This document shows, piece by piece, positions 1-6,176 of a stretch of DNA of 11,806 bases. This DNA comes from an uncultured Marvinbryantia sp. (GTDB lineage: Bacteria; Bacillota; Clostridia; Lachnospirales; Lachnospiraceae): contig CANQJX010000034.1 of NCBI GenBank assembly GCA_947624335.1, positions 1 through 11,806 on the forward strand. Direction: 5' to 3'. The position numbers were made by a program, and so were the translations under genes. Positions within the stretch are counted from its first letter, which is position 1; every line of letters begins with the position of its first letter. The notes under the pieces were generated by a model. That model was not told the origin of the DNA and ran no database searches. It worked only from the letters and a program-made list of their open reading frames with translations.

Positions 1-279
1 GACGTGCTGGTAGACGGCGAAAAGACGCAGACCTACCGCGTGGGCGGGGCGCTGACGGGAATTGACCTTGCCGCCGGCAGCCATCAGATAGCAATGACAT
101 TTACCCCGCCCGGTTTGTGGCTGGGAAGCCTGATTTCGCTGATCTGCGTGCTTCTGTTTCTGGCGAGCTGCTATGTGGAGGCCATGGCGGAAAGAAGAAG
201 GATCAAAGAAAAATGGAAAGAAAAACCGGAGGAGACCGAGGATGAAAGTGACATTTTCCAGGAAAGCGAATATGTTTGA
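1..279 (+). CDS. YfhO-family membrane protein, C-terminal fragment
   Basis: This is the 3' end of a gene whose start lies before the window; the frame is open from base 1 and ends at TGA 277-279, giving 92 residues. It starts with a short beta-rich stretch (VDGEKTQTYRVGG, then LTGIDLAAGSHQI and FTPPG) and continues into one hydrophobic segment at about residues 39-58 of the fragment. It ends in a charged, cytoplasmic-looking tail rich in Lys, Arg and Glu. A VDG...TYRVGGALTGI...LPAGSH...YTPPG pattern followed by a last transmembrane helix is typical of the C-terminus of YfhO proteins, large multi-spanning proteins linked to glycosylation of cell-surface polymers such as lipoteichoic acid. The last 38 bases overlap the next gene, so the two are probably translationally coupled. 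The family call rests on the C-terminal pattern only, because the catalytic part is outside the window. Confidence 0.72.
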   Translation, partial: DVLVDGEKTQTYRVGGALTGIDLAAGSHQIAMTFTPPGLWLGSLISLICVLLFLASCYVEAMAERRRIKEKWKEKPEETEDESDIFQESEYV

Positions 280-1411
280 GGCGGGTATTTTTGCCGTTTT
301 GAATGAAAAAAAAGAGGAATTAGAAAAGCAGGGCAGAAAAATTTATAATCTGTCGGTGGGAACGCCGGATTTTGAAACGCCCGCGCATATCCGCAGGGCG
401 GTGGAAGCCGCCGCGCGGGAAGCCGATCACTATAAATACGCGCTGACCGATCTGCCGCAGCTGGTAGAGGCGGTGCGGACATTTTATCAAAAGCGGTTCG
501 GCGTCGCGCTGGAACCGCAGGAGATCATGTCCATGAACGGTTCGCAGGAGGGAATGGCGCATTTTGCATGGACGTTGTGCGATCCGGGCGACGTGGTGCT
601 GGTGCCCAATCCGGGCTATCCGATCTTTAAGATCGGGCCGCTTCTGTGCGACGCCAGGACGGTGGAATATCCGCTCTATGAGAAAAACGGATTTTTGCCG
701 GTGCTTTCCGCGATACCGGAAGAGACGGCGCGCGCGGCAAAGTTTATGGTGGTTAATTATCCGTCCAATCCTACCTGCGCGGTGGCGAACGATGATTTTT
801 ACCGGGAACTGATTGCATTCGCAAAAAAGTATGAAATCGTCATTCTGCATGATAACGCCTACTCCGACATTATTTTCGGCAAAAAGCAGGGCGGATCCTT
901 CCTGCAGTACGAGGGCGCGAAGGAAGTGGGAGTAGAGTTTTATTCGCTTTCAAAATCGTTTGACTATACCGGGGCGCGCTTATCCTTTTGCCTGGGAAAC
1001 CGGGAGATTGTCCGGAAATTTCGCGCAATCCGCACGCAGATTGACTACGGCGTTTTCCTGCCGGTTCAATACGGAGCGATTGCCGCGCTGACCGGGCCGT
1101 TTGATTGTGTGATCCGCCAGTGCGCGGAATATGAAAGAAGAAGCAGGGCTTTGGTCCGCGGACTCTGCGGGATCGGCTGGCAGGTAAAAGAGAGCGCCGG
1201 AACGATGTTTGTGTGGGCGCCGCTGCCGGACGGTTATACGGATTCCAACCGGTTTTGCCTGGAACTGATGGAACGGTCGGGCGTGATCTGCGTGCCGGGA
1301 AGCAGTTTTGGCTCTCTCGGCGAAGGCTATGTGCGTTTCGCGCTTGTGCTGCCAAAAGAAGGGCTATTGGAGGCGGTGGAGGCAATTCGTGCGAGCGGCA
1401 TCATAAAATAG
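242..1411 (+). CDS. Class I/II PLP-dependent aminotransferase, DapL/AspB-like
   Basis: A 389-residue fold-type I aminotransferase that would move an amino group between an amino acid and a 2-oxo acid using pyridoxal phosphate in the cytosol. The start chosen is ATG 242, 7 bases after GGAGGAG (228-234); an upstream in-frame ATG at 173 would add only a Lys/Arg-rich leader read inside the previous gene. Visible landmarks are SVGTPDF (38-44), GSQEG (100-104), NPGYP (123-127), NYPSNPT (172-178), the cofactor-binding Asp204 and Tyr207 in DNAYSD, the Schiff-base Lys238 in SLSKSF, and the carboxylate-binding Arg366 in GYVRFAL. The overall pattern is closest to proteins annotated as LL-diaminopimelate aminotransferase or aspartate aminotransferase in Clostridia. 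Lying just upstream of murB, a role in diaminopimelate or another cell-wall amino acid is plausible, but the sequence does not fix the substrate. It overlaps the YfhO gene by 38 bases and ends 21 bases before murB. Confidence 0.88.
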   Translation: MKVTFSRKANMFEAGIFAVLNEKKEELEKQGRKIYNLSVGTPDFETPAHIRRAVEAAAREADHYKYALTDLPQLVEAVRTFYQKRFGVALEPQEIMSMNGSQEGMAHFAWTLCDPGDVVLVPNPGYPIFKIGPLLCDARTVEYPLYEKNGFLPVLSAIPEETARAAKFMVVNYPSNPTCAVANDDFYRELIAFAKKYEIVILHDNAYSDIIFGKKQGGSFLQYEGAKEVGVEFYSLSKSFDYTGARLSFCLGNREIVRKFRAIRTQIDYGVFLPVQYGAIAALTGPFDCVIRQCAEYERRSRALVRGLCGIGWQVKESAGTMFVWAPLPDGYTDSNRFCLELMERSGVICVPGSSFGSLGEGYVRFALVLPKEGLLEAVEAIRASGIIK

Positions 1412-1432
1412 TAAAAAACAGGGTGGGATAGC

Positions 1433-2341
1433 ATGGACAAGGAATTCTATCGCCGGCTTTCTCTGGCGGTCGGCGCAGAAAACGTACGGGTTGAGGAACC
1501 CATGAAAAAGCATACCACGTTTCGGATCGGGGGACCGGCGGATTATTTTGTACTGCCGCACACGGCGGAGGAACTGTCCGCGGTGATCGATCTGTGCAAG
1601 GAACAGGATACGCCGTGGCATATCATTGGGAACGGCAGCAATCTGCTGGTTGGAGACCGCGGCGTACGCGGCGTAGTGATCCAACTGTTTAAAAATTTTA
1701 GCGAAATACGCATGGAAGACACCGCGCTTTACGCGCAGGCGGGCGCGATCAATTCCCTGCTGGCAAACCGCGCGCTTGCGGCGGGGCTGACGGGATATGA
1801 ATTTGCCGCGGGGATTCCGGGAACGATAGGCGGGGCGGTTGTGATGAATGCAGGCGCCTATGGCTCGGAGATCTGCGATGTGCTGGAAGAGGCAACGGTA
1901 CTGGACAGACGGACGGTGCGCACGCTGCAGAGCGGGGAACTCAAACTCGGCTACCGCTCCAGTTTAATTCCGGAAAAAGGCTATATTGTTTTGGAAGCAA
2001 AGCTGCGGCTGCAGCATGGCGAACCGCAGAAAATCGCGGCGCGGATGGAAGAGCTGCGCTGCCGGCGCGTAAGCAAACAGCCTCTGGAATATCCAAGCGC
2101 GGGAAGCACCTTTAAACGCCCGAAGGACCATTTTGCCGGAAAGCTGATTATGGACGCGGGGCTTGCGGGCTGCCGCGTGGGCGGCGCGCAGATTTCGGAA
2201 AAACACTGCGGTTTTGTCATCAATACGGGGAACGCCACGGCGGCGGATGTAGCGGAATTGATGGAAAAAGTGCAGGAGACGGTTTACGGCAAATTTCAGG
2301 TGCGGCTGGAACCGGAAGTAAAAAGACTGGGCGATTTCTAA
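1433..2341 (+). CDS. murB: UDP-N-acetylenolpyruvoylglucosamine reductase MurB
   Basis: MurB is an FAD enzyme that reduces UDP-GlcNAc-enolpyruvate to UDP-N-acetylmuramic acid with NADPH, the second committed step of peptidoglycan synthesis. The 302-residue length fits the shorter type II MurB of Gram-positive bacteria. The FAD domain shows KKHTTFRIGGPADY (25-38), GNGSNLLVGDRG (66-77) and the glycine-rich AAGIPGTIGGAVVMNAGAYG (125-144). The catalytic part has Tyr174-Arg175, PSAGSTFKRP (221-230) with the proton-donating Ser225, a GGAQISEKHCGFVIN block (250-264), and the C-terminal Glu295 in the LEPEV motif. All expected residues are present, so it should be active. The start is ATG 1433 after a rather weak GGGTGGGA (1421-1428). 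It lies between the aminotransferase and rapZ, the usual murB-rapZ-whiA arrangement of many Clostridia. Confidence 0.97.
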   Translation: MDKEFYRRLSLAVGAENVRVEEPMKKHTTFRIGGPADYFVLPHTAEELSAVIDLCKEQDTPWHIIGNGSNLLVGDRGVRGVVIQLFKNFSEIRMEDTALYAQAGAINSLLANRALAAGLTGYEFAAGIPGTIGGAVVMNAGAYGSEICDVLEEATVLDRRTVRTLQSGELKLGYRSSLIPEKGYIVLEAKLRLQHGEPQKIAARMEELRCRRVSKQPLEYPSAGSTFKRPKDHFAGKLIMDAGLAGCRVGGAQISEKHCGFVINTGNATAADVAELMEKVQETVYGKFQVRLEPEVKRLGDF

Positions 2342-2374
2342 CAATATACCGTTTGAGGAAAGAAGGTGCGTGTG

Positions 2375-3229
2375 ATGAAACTTGTGATTGTAACCGGAAT
2401 GTCGGGAGCGGGAAAGGTGAGCGCTTTGAAGATCCTGGAGGATCTGGATTACTACTGCGTGGATAATCTTCCGATCCCGCTGCTGTTTACGTTCGCGGAA
2501 TTAATGCACACGCACAACATGGAAGTCAGCAAGGCGGCGATTGGCATTGATATCCGCAACGGGAACGGATTACAGGACATCGGCAAGCATTTGAAAAAAA
2601 TGGAAAAGGCGGGATATTCCTACAAAATTCTGTTTATGGACGCCTCGGATGAAACGCTGATCAAACGCTATAAAGAAACGCGCCGGGTACATCCGATGAC
2701 CGGCGACCGCCGCATTGAAAAAGGAATCGAGGAGGAACGCAGGCAGCTTGCTTTTCTGAAAAAGCGCGCGGATTATATTATTGACACCAGCCAGCTTCTG
2801 ATCCGCGAACTGGTGCAGAACCTCAACCATATTTTTGTGCAGGACCAGGAATTTAAAAATATGACGGTGACGATTCTTTCCTTTGGCTTTAAGCACGGGA
2901 TTCCCGCGGATGCGGATCTCGTCTTTGACGTGCGCTTTCTGCCCAATCCCTATTATGTGGAAGAACTGCGCCCCCTGACGGGAAACGACCGGGCGGTGCA
3001 GGATTATGTAATGAACTGCGTGCAGGCGGAAGAGTTTTTAAAAAAGCTGACGGATATGATTATTTTTCTGATTCCCAATTATGTATTGGAAGGCAAGAAC
3101 CGTCTTGTAATCGGAATCGGCTGCACGGGCGGCAGACACCGTTCGGTCACCATTGCCAACAAGCTCTTTGAGCAGATCAAGGCGCGGCCGGAATATAATG
3201 TAAAAATCGAACACCGGGATATTCAGTAG
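2375..3229 (+). CDS. rapZ: RapZ/YvcJ-type nucleotide-binding protein
   Basis: This 284-residue RapZ (YvcJ) family protein has an N-terminal P-loop domain and a C-terminal RapZ domain. In E. coli RapZ binds small RNAs that control glmS; in Bacillus YvcJ binds and hydrolyses nucleotides, and its target is less clear. Seen here are the Walker A region GMSGAGKVSA (8-17), the family signature YYCVDNLP (26-33), a Walker B-like ILFMDASDE (85-93) and the C-terminal GCTGGRHRSV (249-258). The residue after the Walker A lysine is Val15, where the family and P-loops in general have Ser or Thr that binds magnesium; Ser16 follows. Start ATG 2375 was preferred over GTG 2366 because it lies 8 bases after AGAAGG (2361-2366) and gives the family's usual MxxVIVTGMSGAGK opening. 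whiA starts 12 bases downstream. Confidence 0.95.
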   Translation: MKLVIVTGMSGAGKVSALKILEDLDYYCVDNLPIPLLFTFAELMHTHNMEVSKAAIGIDIRNGNGLQDIGKHLKKMEKAGYSYKILFMDASDETLIKRYKETRRVHPMTGDRRIEKGIEEERRQLAFLKKRADYIIDTSQLLIRELVQNLNHIFVQDQEFKNMTVTILSFGFKHGIPADADLVFDVRFLPNPYYVEELRPLTGNDRAVQDYVMNCVQAEEFLKKLTDMIIFLIPNYVLEGKNRLVIGIGCTGGRHRSVTIANKLFEQIKARPEYNVKIEHRDIQ

Positions 3230-3241
3230 GGGAACAAAAGG

Positions 3242-4150
3242 ATGTCATTTTCCAGGGAGATTAAAGAAGAACTTTCCACGCAAAAATCAGGAGCCCGGCA
3301 CTGCCGGATCGCAGAAATGGCGGCAATTGTCCGGATGTGCCCGGAGGCGGTACAAAACAGTTATTGTCTGAAAATCCAGACAGAAAATCTCTTTGTTGCA
3401 AGAAAATACTTTACATTACTTAAAAAAACATTTAATATAGAAGTTGAGCTTTCCATCCGGCAGAATAAAGGACATAAAAAAAGCCGGGTCTATACGGTAT
3501 ATGCAAAAAACAGCGAGGATCTTTCCTGTATCCTCCGGCCAGATGGGCTGGCGACACAGCGAACGTGCTGCAAGCGCGCGTTTCTGCGCGGTGCATTTCT
3601 GGTGTGCGGTTCCATAAGTGACCCAAATAAGTTTTACCATCTGGAATTTACCTGTACGGACCGGCAGAGGGCGGAACAAATACAGACGATGCTCAAAGCG
3701 TTTGCACTGGATGCACGGATCATACTGCGCAAGAAGTATTTTGTGGTATATCTGAAGGAAGGGGATCAGATTGTAGACGCCCTGAATGTGATGGAAGCGC
3801 ACAAAGCCCTCATGGATCTGGAGAATATCCGTATTTTCAAGGACATGAGGAATACGGTGAACCGCAAGGTGAACTGTGAGGCGGCAAACATCCACAAAAC
3901 GGTGAGCGCCGCGGTAAAGCAGATCGAGGACATCAGATATATACGGGACAGCATTGGATTCGGCAATTTGTCGGAGCCGCTCAGACAGATGGCGGAAGTC
4001 CGGTTAGCACATCCGGACGCGACACTGAAGGAATTGGGCACGCTCCTGCGTCCTCAGGTTGGAAAATCCGGTGTGAACCACCGGCTGCGTAAACTCAGTG
4101 AAACAGCAAAGGAACTGAGAGTGGATAAGGAGGAGAAACATTATGATTAA
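3242..4150 (+). CDS. whiA: DNA-binding protein WhiA
   Basis: WhiA is a conserved Gram-positive regulator, needed for sporulation septation in Streptomyces and affecting division and chromosome segregation in Bacillus. The 302 residues match the family length. An N-terminal WhiA domain opens with SFSREIKEEL (2-11). A degenerate LAGLIDADG homing-endonuclease-like domain follows at about 113-205 (AFLRGAFLVCGSI at 113-125). The linker has the family motif NRKVNCEAAN (207-216), and the C-terminal helix-turn-helix at about 247-290 contains LRQMAEVRLAHPDA and the recognition region GKSGVNHRLRKL (274-285). The DNA cleavage residues of true homing endonucleases are not expected in WhiA, and I infer no nuclease activity. 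Start ATG 3242 lies 8 bases after AGGGGA (3228-3233), which overlaps the rapZ stop codon. Its last 8 bases overlap the HPr-like gene, so the two are probably coupled. Confidence 0.96.
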   Translation: MSFSREIKEELSTQKSGARHCRIAEMAAIVRMCPEAVQNSYCLKIQTENLFVARKYFTLLKKTFNIEVELSIRQNKGHKKSRVYTVYAKNSEDLSCILRPDGLATQRTCCKRAFLRGAFLVCGSISDPNKFYHLEFTCTDRQRAEQIQTMLKAFALDARIILRKKYFVVYLKEGDQIVDALNVMEAHKALMDLENIRIFKDMRNTVNRKVNCEAANIHKTVSAAVKQIEDIRYIRDSIGFGNLSEPLRQMAEVRLAHPDATLKELGTLLRPQVGKSGVNHRLRKLSETAKELRVDKEEKHYD

Positions 4151-4397
4151 AAAGCCTATTACGATTCAGATCCCAAGCGGTCTGGAAGCACGTCCGGTCG
4201 CCCTGCTGGTGCAGGTGGCCAGCCAGTACGACAGCCGCATCCATGTAGAAGTGGAAGGGAAACGGGTAAACGCAAAGAGCATCATGGGAATGATGACGCT
4301 CGGTCTGGAAACAGGAGAAAAGATTACCGTGGAAGCGGAAGGCAGCGACGAAGAAGCGGCAATGAAGGATATCGAGAAGTATCTGAGCACCCATTAG
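4143..4397 (+). CDS. HPr-like protein, Crh type (no PTS histidine)
   Basis: An 84-residue HPr-fold protein. Canonical HPr carries phosphate on His15 for sugar uptake by the phosphotransferase system and is phosphorylated on Ser46 by HPr kinase for catabolite control. Here the active-site loop reads SGLEARPVALL (12-22), with Glu15 in place of His15 and Arg17 kept. The regulatory site is intact as Ser46 in NAKSIMGMM (43-51). This is the Crh pattern: Bacillus Crh has Gln15, keeps Ser46, acts as a CcpA co-repressor and cannot work in phosphotransfer. It also occupies the crh position, directly after whiA (yvcL). A strong AAGGAGGAG (4127-4135) lies 7 bases before ATG 4143, inside the whiA end. A regulatory role, possibly gated by HPr kinase, is inferred; no hprK is in the window. 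Many databases would call it simply HPr family phosphocarrier protein. Confidence 0.9.
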   Translation: MIKKPITIQIPSGLEARPVALLVQVASQYDSRIHVEVEGKRVNAKSIMGMMTLGLETGEKITVEAEGSDEEAAMKDIEKYLSTH

Positions 4398-4411
4398 AAT
4401 ACATAGAGAAG

Positions 4412-4444
4412 AAAGACGGCGCATGCGCGGCATGCGTCGTTTTA
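4412..4444 (+). terminator. Intrinsic terminator after the murB-rapZ-whiA-HPr unit
   Basis: An 11-bp stem pairs 4416-4426 (ACGGCGCATGC) with 4430-4440 (GCATGCGTCGT), with one G-U pair and a GCG loop, followed by TTTTA. Outer A/T pairs can extend it. It lies 15 bases after the HPr-like stop codon and separates the cell-wall/regulator genes from the ABC transporter promoter. Confidence 0.85.
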
Positions 4445-4481
4445 TGTTGTGGAAAAGGACTGGTGGAAGCGCGATATGGTA

Positions 4482-4510
4482 TTGACTTTAGCGTGATAAA
4501 TTGGTAATAT
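4482..4510 (+). promoter_or_regulatory. Sigma-A promoter for the amino acid ABC operon
   Basis: A -35 element TTGACT (4482-4487) and a -10 element TAATAT (4505-4510) are separated by exactly 17 bases, close to the vegetative consensus. Transcription would start near 4517, giving a leader of about 37 bases. An AGGAGG ribosome binding site (4541-4546) then precedes the ATG at 4554. I see no clear operator in the short leader. Confidence 0.85.
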
Positions 4511-4553
4511 AGTAAAGCAGATTTACAAATTTATTTCTTGAGGAGGAAAGTTT

Positions 4554-5393
4554 ATGAAAAAAAGAATGATTGCGCTGCTGGCCGCAGTGCTGACATTATC
4601 TTCGGCAGTCTGCATGACGGCGTCCGCAAACGATGCGGAAAGCGATCTTGCTTATGTGCAGGAGAAAGGAACTCTGGTGGTAGGCATCACCAATTTTGAA
4701 CCGATGGATTATCTGGACGCCGACGGAGAGTGGATCGGCTTTGACGCGGATATGGCGAAGGCGTTTGCCGAGTCTCTGGGCGTGGACGTAGAATTTGTTG
4801 AGATCGACTGGGACAATAAGGTTCTGGAACTTGACGGCAAAACGATTGACTGCGTATGGAACGGCATGACCTTAACAGACGAGGTTACCAGCGCGATGGA
4901 ATGTTCTGATGCGTACTGCAAGAACGCGCAGATCGTGGTAGTGCCGGCAGCGGCCGCGGAAGACTATCAGACGGTAGAAAGCCTTGCGGATCTGAACTTT
5001 GCGGCGGAAGCGGGCAGCGCAGGCGAGGCGGAACTGGAAGCTCTGGATCTGAACGTGACGCCGGTAAAAGCGCAGGCGGACGCGCTGATGGAGGTTTCCG
5101 CAGGCACTTCGGACGCCGCGGTAATCGATTCTCTGATGGCGGCTGCTATGGTCGGCGAAGGAACCAGCTATGAAGATCTTACCACGACCATCGAGCTGAA
5201 CAGCGAAGAATACGGCGTAGGCTTCCGCAAGGGCTCCGATCTTGCGCAGGAACTGAATAAATTCTTTGAAGAAAGCTATCAGTCGGGCGATACGATGAAA
5301 GTTGCGGAACTGTACGGACTGCAGCTTGCGATTATAGGCGGGACGCAGACAGAGGCAGAGGCGGAGACAGAGACGGAAGCGCAGACAGAATAG
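4554..5393 (+). CDS. Amino acid ABC transporter substrate-binding protein
   Basis: A 279-residue family 3 extracellular solute-binding protein that would capture an amino acid outside the membrane for the permease and ATPase encoded next. It has a signal peptide (MKKRMIALLAAVLTL) with a signal peptidase I type site ASA-N at 23-26. Cys20 is preceded by Ser-Ala-Val, which does not fit a lipobox, so it appears not to be a lipoprotein, unlike most Gram-positive binding proteins. Lobe landmarks are GTLVVGI (39-45), WIGFDADMAKAFA (60-72), MTLTDEV (105-111), the hinge region at about 125-130 and Asp192 in AAVIDS, the likely amino-group ligand. The family's carboxylate-binding Arg in T-x-x-R is Val111 here. 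Residues 264-279 form a Thr/Glu-rich tail. The ribosome binding site AGGAGG lies 7 bases before the ATG. The exact substrate is unknown. Confidence 0.93.
   Translation: MKKRMIALLAAVLTLSSAVCMTASANDAESDLAYVQEKGTLVVGITNFEPMDYLDADGEWIGFDADMAKAFAESLGVDVEFVEIDWDNKVLELDGKTIDCVWNGMTLTDEVTSAMECSDAYCKNAQIVVVPAAAAEDYQTVESLADLNFAAEAGSAGEAELEALDLNVTPVKAQADALMEVSAGTSDAAVIDSLMAAAMVGEGTSYEDLTTTIELNSEEYGVGFRKGSDLAQELNKFFEESYQSGDTMKVAELYGLQLAIIGGTQTEAEAETETEAQTE
5343..5390 (+). repeat. Low-complexity Thr/Glu-Ala repeat at the 3' end of the binding-protein gene
   Basis: Sixteen codons alternate Thr, Ala or Gln with Glu (TQTEAEAETETEAQTE) and are written with near-repeats of the triplets ACA/GCA/ACG and GAG. 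The tract lies after the folded domain and runs up to the stop codon. It may be prone to length change by slippage, but this cannot be seen from a single sequence. Confidence 0.7.
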
Positions 5394-5417
5394 GGCTGCG
5401 TATGATTTCTGGTGCAG

Positions 5418-5451
5418 AAAAGGGCTGTTGCAATATCAACAGTCCTTTTTT
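5418..5451 (+). terminator. Intercistronic terminator-like hairpin (attenuator)
   Basis: A stem pairs 5418-5430 (AAAAGGGCTGTTG) with 5437-5449 (CAACAGTCCTTTT), with one G-U pair and a CAATAT loop, ending in a run of six T (5446-5451). It sits 24 bases after the binding-protein stop and before the permease. As no new promoter is evident before the permease, it probably acts as a partial terminator or an mRNA-stabilising 3' end that lets the binding protein be made in excess. Confidence 0.75.
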
Positions 5452-5479
5452 CAGGCAAATTCATGCATAGGAGAAAATT

Positions 5480-6166
5480 ATGGAACTTTTTATGGAGCAG
5501 TTTCCTATCGTAATCCGTTCTCTGAACGTAGGATTCCTGCAGACCTTAAAACTTTTTTTTGTGACCTTGATCGGCGCTTTTCCGCTGGGGCTTATCATTG
5601 CGTTCGGCTCCATGTCGCGTTTCCGGCCCCTGAGTTATTTTACGCGCGTGATCGTCTGGATTTTTCGCGGTACGCCGCTGATGATCCAGCTTCTGATCAT
5701 CTATTATTTTCCGGGACTGGTTTTGCATCACCCCATCTGGGGCGGCGGCGAGAGCGGCAGATTTTTTGCCGCGTCCGTATCGTTTATCCTGAATTACGCC
5801 TGCTATTTTTCAGAGATTTACCGGGGCGGCATACAGGGCGTTCCCGTCGGGCAGGAGGAAGCGGGACTGGTGCTTGGCATGACAAAGAGCCAGATCTTTT
5901 TTAAGGTGACGCTGCTGCAAATGATTAAGCGCATTGTGCCGCCGATGTCCAACGAAATTATCACGCTGGTAAAAGATACCTCTCTTGCGCGCATTATCGC
6001 TCTGCAGGAGATTATCTGGGCGGGACAGGCGTTTATGAAAGGTTCGCAGGGAATTTCGGGAGCTATCTGGCCGCTGTTTTTTACCGCTATTTATTACCTT
6101 GTATGCAACGGCATTTTGACGCTGCTTCTGGGAGCGCTGGAAAAGAAACTGAACTATTTCCGATAG
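5480..6166 (+). CDS. Amino acid ABC transporter permease (HisM/GlnP family)
   Basis: A 228-residue inner-membrane permease of a polar amino acid importer. Hydrophobic segments are visible at about 17-43, 55-80, 95-113 and 195-220. RGTPLMIQL (63-71) is the typical second-helix motif of this family. The EAA loop at about 125-145 (EEAGLVLGMTKSQIFFKVTL) contacts the ATPase, and KDTSLARII (165-173) is also characteristic. Only one permease gene is present, so the channel is probably a homodimer. The ribosome binding site AGGAG (5469-5473) lies 6 bases before ATG 5480. The gene sits 86 bases after the binding-protein gene, with an attenuator hairpin between, and 10 bases before the ATPase gene. A run of eight T at 5543-5550 lies within codons for Leu-Phe-Phe and leaves the frame intact. 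Confidence 0.95.
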   Translation: MELFMEQFPIVIRSLNVGFLQTLKLFFVTLIGAFPLGLIIAFGSMSRFRPLSYFTRVIVWIFRGTPLMIQLLIIYYFPGLVLHHPIWGGGESGRFFAASVSFILNYACYFSEIYRGGIQGVPVGQEEAGLVLGMTKSQIFFKVTLLQMIKRIVPPMSNEIITLVKDTSLARIIALQEIIWAGQAFMKGSQGISGAIWPLFFTAIYYLVCNGILTLLLGALEKKLNYFR

Positions 6167-6176
6167 GAGGATAAAT

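Noticed and set aside
3242..4150. WhiA as a possible homing endonuclease because of its LAGLIDADG-like fold
   Set aside because: The full WhiA architecture with the C-terminal helix-turn-helix is present, and the locus is the standard whiA position with no intron or intein around it.
4398..4553. Possible riboswitch or T-box leader before the ABC operon
   Set aside because: The space holds a terminator and a promoter. The predicted leader is only about 37 bases, too short for a T-box or a known amino acid riboswitch.
5543..5550. A run of eight T in the permease gene as a possible phase-variable slippage site
   Set aside because: The frame is intact, and a single run of this length in a transporter gene with TTT codons is not strong evidence of phase variation.
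5428..5904. A 158-codon frame overlapping the permease start on the + strand
   Set aside because: It begins inside the attenuator hairpin, and its product is Arg/Phe-rich without motifs. The permease in the other frame has a ribosome binding site and family signatures.
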